DNA of 64,000 nt from Vespa crabro (taxonomy: Eukaryota; Arthropoda; Insecta; Hymenoptera; Vespidae). Made by a program: the position numbers and the translations under genes. Each line of letters starts with the position of its first letter. The stretch's first letter is position 1. The stretch is taken from positions 4,468,312 to 4,532,311 of the forward strand of contig NC_060957.1 of assembly GCF_910589235.1 (NCBI RefSeq), given 5' to 3'. Shown here piece by piece: positions 58,751 to 64,000 of the stretch. A model generated the notes under the pieces. It did no database searches and was not told the origin of the DNA. It was given only the letters and a program-made list of their open reading frames with translations.

Positions 58751-60059
58751 GATAATAACGATAATAGCGACAATAATAATACTGATAATAACGATAATAA
58801 CGATTTCAATGGAATTAACGATAATAACGTTGATAATAATAATCTTATTAAAGATAAGAACGATAATAACGATACTAACAATAACAGCGATAATAATAAT
58901 AACGATATTAAGGATAATATCGTTAATAATTGGAAAAATATTCACGATAGTATCGATAATAATAATAACAACAAAAACAATAATAACGATAATAACTATA
59001 ATAAAATTTATAACAATAACGATAATAACGATTATAACGTTAATAATAATAACAATATTAACGATAATAGCAATGAGTTTCTAACGACAATAATAATAAC
59101 GACAATAACTATAATATTGTCTATGATGATAAGAAAGATAATAACACTAATAATAATAAAAATAAACACGACAATAACGATAATAATGATAAAAATAGAA
59201 ATAGTAATAACAATATTAAGATTAATAACTATAATAACTATTGTAACGATAATAGTATTAGTAATAATAAAAGTAATAACAATAATAACGATAATAATGC
59301 TTACAACATTGTTAACGATAATAATATTAACGATTATAACGATAATAACAATAATAATAATAATAATAATAAAGATAATAACGATAATAACGATAATAAT
59401 GACAGTAACAAAAACAACAATGACAATAATAACGTTAACAAAGATAATAACAATAATAACGACAATAACAATAACAGTAGTAGTAATAATTAAGATAATA
59501 ACGATATTTACGATAATAAGGTTAATAACAATAAAAATAATAACGATAATAATGTTAATAATATACACAATAAAGACGATAATATCGATAATAATATTAA
59601 CAATATTAACGATAATATCGATCATAATTATAATATTATAATCCTTAACGTCGATAATAATAATAATAATAATAACATTATTCACGCTAATAACGATAAT
59701 TACTATAATATTAATAACGAAAATAACGATAATAATAATATTAACGTTAAAGATAATAATAAAAATAATAATAAAGATAATAACGATAATAACGATAATA
59801 ACGATAATAACTATAGTAACGACAATTACGATAATAACGATAATAGTAACAACGATAATGTCCATGATAATATTAACGATCATATCGCTAATATCGATAA
59901 TAATAATAATATTATTAACGATACAATCGATAATAATAATAATCATAATAACATTAATAACAATAATAACGATAATACAATAATAACGATATTTAAGATT
60001 AAAATAATAATAACGAAAATAACGATAATAACGATATTAACGATTATAATAATAATAAT

Positions 60060-62310
60060 AATATCGAGAATAACGATAATAATGATAATAACCATAATAA
60101 CGATTATAATGAAAAAATAATAATACTAATACCGATAATAAAGATAATAAAGACAATAATAATAATAATAATATTAATAATAATAATAATTTTAATGACG
60201 ATAATATCGGTAATAATAATAAAAACAATAATAATAATAAGGATAATAAAGATAACAGAGATTATAATAATAACGATTAAATAGAAAACAACTGCAATAA
60301 TGATAATGGAAATAATAACGATAAAACTGTGATAAAAATAACAATATTAACGATATTAAAGAATATAGAAATAACAATAATAACGATAACAACGATAAAA
60401 ATATTAATATTAATAATAATATAAATGAAAATAAGTATAATAACGGTGACATCGATAATAATAATAAAAATAATAATGATAATAATGATAATAACAATAA
60501 TAGTAATAATAATTCTAACGATAATAAAGATAATAATATCCGTATTAAAGATAATAACAATAACAACGGTAATAATGTTAATAACGATAATAACGATAAT
60601 AACAATGATAATAATAGTAATAATAAAGATAATAACGATGTAAATGATTCTAATGATAATAATAATAACAACAATAACGATAATAACGAATATGATGTTA
60701 ACAATGATAATAATATTAACAATAAAAAGAAAAATAATGACAATCACGATAATAAAGATAATAATAGAAGTAATAATAACAATATTAAGAATAATAAATA
60801 TAATAACGATAATAAGAATAATAATAGTAGTAATAAAAAAAGTAGTAACAATTATAACGATAAAAACGTTTTTAACGATAATAATAATGGTGATAATTAC
60901 GATAATATCGATAATAATAATAATTATAATAACGATAATAACGATTATAGAGATAATAATAATTATAGTAATAATAACGATATTATAGATACTAACGACA
61001 AAATAATAATAATAATTATAACGATAATAACGGTAATAACGAATAAAAATAATAGAAAAATAATAATATCAATAATAACGATAACAAAGATAATTACGAT
61101 AATATCGATAATAATAAATTAGATAATTTCGATTTCATCGAAAATAATAATAACAATATTAACGATAATATCGATCATAATAACAACAATATAGACGATA
61201 ATATCGGTAATAATAATAACAGTAATGTCAATAATAACGATAATAAGATAATAATGATAATATCGATATTAATAAATAGGATAATATCGTTATGAATGAT
61301 AATAATAATCACAATATTAACGATAATATCGATAATAATAACAACAATATCGACAATATTATCGATAATAATAATAACAATAATAACAATATTACCGATA
61401 CTAACGATAATATCGTTAATAATAATAACGATAATAATGATAATGGCGATAAAAACAATAACGATATTAACGATAATATTGACAATATTAAAGATAATAA
61501 TGATAATAATTATAAAATGATAATAATTATCATAATAATAATAGTAATAACGATAATAACGTTAAAAAAATTAAAATAATAACGATAATAAAGGTAATAA
61601 TAATAAAATTAAAAACGCTAATAACGATAATAAAGATAAAAACAATAATAATAATAACTATTTTAACGATAATAATAATTATAGTAATAATAATAACGAT
61701 AATTACGATAATAAAAATAATAATAATAAAAATATTAAAAATTATATTCACCAGAATAATAACAATAATACCGGTTATGATAAGAATAATATTAATAATA
61801 ATAACGATAATAATGATGATAATAATAATAATAATAATGATAATAATATCATTAATACTCACAATAATAACAATAATAACGGTAATGAGAAGAATAATAT
61901 TAATAATAATAACGATAATACTGATAATGTCCATATAATCGATAATAATAATTACAATAATAACGATAATAACTCTAACAATGATAATAATACTAATAAC
62001 GATAAAAACGATAATATCGATAATAATAATATTAATAAGATCGATAATAACGTTAATAATAATAAGTACAAAATCGATAGTAATGATATTAATGAAAATA
62101 TCCATAATAATAAAAATAAATATAACAATACTAACGATAATAACAATAACAATAATAACAATAATAACGATTATTAATATAATAACGATAATAGTAAGAA
62201 TAATAATAATATCGAAAATAACGATAATAACGATAATAGCGATTATAATAAAAACAACAATAAAGATAACAAGGATATTAACAATAATAACAATAATAAC
62301 AATAATAACA
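60060..62310 (+). repeat. Duplicated block J, second copy with about 1.5 kb extra
   Basis: Both ends pair with 33,330-34,330. The middle (60,476-61,969) has no partner there and is ordinary triplet sequence, so it is an insertion here or a deletion in the other copy. Confidence 0.82.
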
Positions 62311-63210
62311 ATTATAGCGATAATAACAATAATAACGATAATCAAGATATTAATAATAACACTAATGACAATAATATCGACAATAACGATAATTACGATA
62401 ATACTTATAACATTTTTAACGATAATAACGATAATAACAATAATATTAATAATAATAATAATAATGATAAAAATAATAAGGATAATAGCAATAATAATAA
62501 TAACGAAATTATCGATTATATTGATTATAAATATAATGATAGTAACGATAATAATAATTATACTAATTACAATAATTACGATAATAATAATAGAAAAGAT
62601 AATAATACTAATGATTATAACCATAATAACGATAATAACGATAATAATAATAAAATTAATAACGATAATAACGTTTATAACGATAATAATAATAACAATA
62701 ACATTGATAATAACGACAATAATCATAATAACTGTAATAATAATAACAAAAATAACTATTAAAACGGTAATAACAATAATAATAATAACAAAAATGACGA
62801 TAAAACTGTAATAACGATAATAATAATAATAATAATGATGACGATAATAACGGAAAAAACGCGTAATAATAAATACAATAGTAACAATAGTAGTAATAGC
62901 AATAATAACGATGGTAACGAAATGGAAGATAATGATAATAATATTAATTACGAAAATAAGGAAAATAACGATACTAACGATATAAATAATATAAATAACA
63001 ATAATAATTATAATAATAACATAAATAATAACGATAATAAATATTTTAACGTTAAAAATACAAGTAATAATAACAATAATATTATTATTATAGAAAATTA
63101 AGATAAGAACGATAATAATAATCATAATAATAACAATAATATTCAGAACAATATTAACGATAATAACGGTAATAATGATAATAATGATAATAACGATTAT
63201 AATAACAACG
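62078..63210 (+). repeat. Duplicated block A, second copy
   Basis: Partner of 1-1,060. The order of interruptions is the same, with several small indels (about 1,130 bases here against 1,060). Upstream it continues into the series that pairs with 33.3-34.3 kb, so this copy sits inside a longer homologous stretch, while the first copy is cut by the window edge. Confidence 0.85.
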
Positions 63211-63249
63211 ATAATACCGATAATAGTAGTAATAATAAAAACGTTAATG

Positions 63250-63450
63250 ACTATATTTAGTATAATAATAATTACAATAATAGAGAAAGGAACGATAATA
63301 TCTTTATTAACAATATTAATAATAACGATAATAACTAAAATAACGATGTAACGATAATGATAAGAATAATATTAACAATAATATTAATAATAATAATAAT
63401 AATAATAGCAATAATAACGATAATAATGATAACGATAATAACGATAATAA
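63250..63450 (+). repeat. Duplicated block L, second copy
   Basis: Partner of 58,060-58,270, lying between blocks A and H at the window end. Confidence 0.85.
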
Positions 63451-63619
63451 TAATAAAATTAAAAACGATAATTACGATAATAACGAAAATAAGAACAGCA
63501 TTAATATCGATAATAACGATAATAATAATAATAATAATTACAATATTAAGGATAATAACGATAATAACGATAATACTCATAAAGATGACAACAATAAAAA
63601 CAATAATATTAATATTAAT

Positions 63620-63990
63620 AATAACGAAAATATGGATAATAACGATGTCAAGGATAATAATAATAACAACAAAAAGGATAATAAAAATAATAAAGATAAA
63701 GTAAATAAGGATAATAACGATGACAATGATAATAATAATAACATTAATAAAGTAATAACGATAATAACGATTATACGGATTATAACAATAACGATAATAG
63801 AAATAATAATGAGAACGGTAATGAGGATAAAACGATAAAAATGATAATAACTATAATAACTATAATAACAATAATAACTGTAATAATAATAACAATATTA
63901 ACGTTAATGATGATAATAATGATAATAACTATAAAAACAAATATAATAACGATAATAATAATAACAATAATAACGATTAATACAATATTA
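63620..63990 (+). repeat. Duplicated block H, second copy, at the window end
   Basis: Partner of 31,490-31,800. It lies 26-28 kb after the block G and J series, but at an offset of about 32 kb from its own partner, so indels have accumulated. Homology may continue past the window. Confidence 0.88.
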
Positions 63991-64000
63991 ACGACAATAA

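Larger units (their letters stand above)
1..64000 (+). repeat. Degenerate AAT/AAC/GAT triplet satellite filling the window
   Basis: Nearly every row is a chain of triplets of the form purine-A-pyrimidine (AAT, AAC, GAT) with one-base variants. The + strand is strongly A-rich except at 21,672-25,363. In four rows tallied by hand (240 bases) I counted 19 C and 20 G, about 16% G+C. The triplet phase is kept for hundreds of bases and then slips, so indels that are not multiples of three are common. No stretch has the mixed codon use of a normal gene, and there is no GC-rich or structured RNA gene. The function is unknown. The likely origin is replication slippage followed by segmental duplication in non-coding DNA (inference). 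Confidence 0.95.

Noticed and set aside
61530..63125. 531-codon minus-strand open frame as a membrane protein
   Set aside because: It is almost only Ile and Val with interspersed Asn, Thr and Phe, the complement of the triplet step. A real membrane protein would have loops and charge. It is open because ATT, ATC and GTT are not stops.
1..64000. tRNA, rRNA or other structured RNA genes
   Set aside because: No segment has the G+C or conserved loops such genes would need. The longest non-triplet islets are under 80 bases and show no cloverleaf.
1..64000. Replication origin or AT-rich unwinding element
   Set aside because: The whole window is AT-rich, so AT content alone singles out no site, and I saw no clustered initiator motif distinct from the repeat.
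1..64000. Naming the organism (for example Dictyostelium, Plasmodium, anaerobic gut fungi or an insect)
   Set aside because: AT-rich triplet repeats occur in all of these. Nothing here, such as a gene or telomere repeat, discriminates between them.

Overview
This window contains no gene that I can support. All 64 kb is one very AT-rich, low-complexity tract built from a three-base step: AAT mixed with AAC, GAT and one-base variants (AAA, ATT, AGT, AAG, TAT, GGT). Four 60-base rows tallied by hand (rows starting 5041, 26221, 45241, 57541) give about 16% G+C. The + strand is A-rich almost throughout. Long open frames occur on both strands, but they are by-products of the triplet step. One phase reads Asn/Asp, the next Ile/Thr, the third is full of TAA, and the complement reads Ile/Val, Leu/Ser and Tyr/Arg. 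Single open frames drift between these alphabets, which coding constraint would not allow. I see no rRNA, tRNA, CRISPR array, transposase, promoter or terminator. A sequence this long without genes points to non-coding DNA of an AT-rich eukaryote (satellite or heterochromatin-like). The species cannot be named from the sequence, and a mis-assembly is possible.

The tract is not random triplet noise. Aligning rare interruptions by eye shows a layered repeat. The lowest layer is the 3-bp step, often organised as a 9-bp AACGATAAT unit. Above it are a few tandem minisatellites (51 bp x4, 213 bp x2, 159 bp x2) and pure AAT runs of 40 to 88 bp. Above those are dispersed modules of about 20 to 150 bp. 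At the top are kilobase duplications. The largest pairs about 12.1-26.2 kb with 39.2-53.8 kb, collinear at an offset of roughly 27-29 kb. A second collinear series pairs 31.2-34.3 kb with 57.5-62.3 kb at nearly the same offset (26-28 kb). The first 1,060 bases match 62.08-63.21 kb. The window therefore looks like about two and a half diverged copies of a higher-order repeat of roughly 27 kb, with insertions and deletions between copies.

The most striking event is at 21,672-25,363, where the strand polarity flips. About 3.7 kb is T-rich on the + strand, and most of it (22,470-25,355) is the reverse complement of 48,505-51,860 in the other large copy. The flanks on both sides stay in the forward orientation and match the corresponding flanks of that copy. 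A segment of about 137 bp occurs at both breakpoints in opposite orientation, the footprint expected of an inversion made through staggered breaks.

Layout: 1-1.06 kb, copy of the 62-63 kb block; 1.06-5.7 kb, mostly unpaired satellite; 5.7-9.4 kb, mosaic of blocks shared with 18.6, 34-35 and 43-44 kb; 9.4-12.1 kb, unpaired with a 51-bp minisatellite; 12.1-26.2 kb, large copy 1 with the inversion; 26.2-30.1 kb, unpaired; 30.1-35.5 kb, blocks shared with 15, 57-64 and 5.7-9.4 kb; 35.5-39.2 kb, mostly unpaired with a 213-bp tandem; 39.2-53.8 kb, large copy 2; 53.8-57.5 kb, mostly unpaired with a 159-bp tandem; 57.5-64 kb, partners of 31-34 kb and of the window start. All alignments were made by eye, so block edges are good to tens of bases at best.
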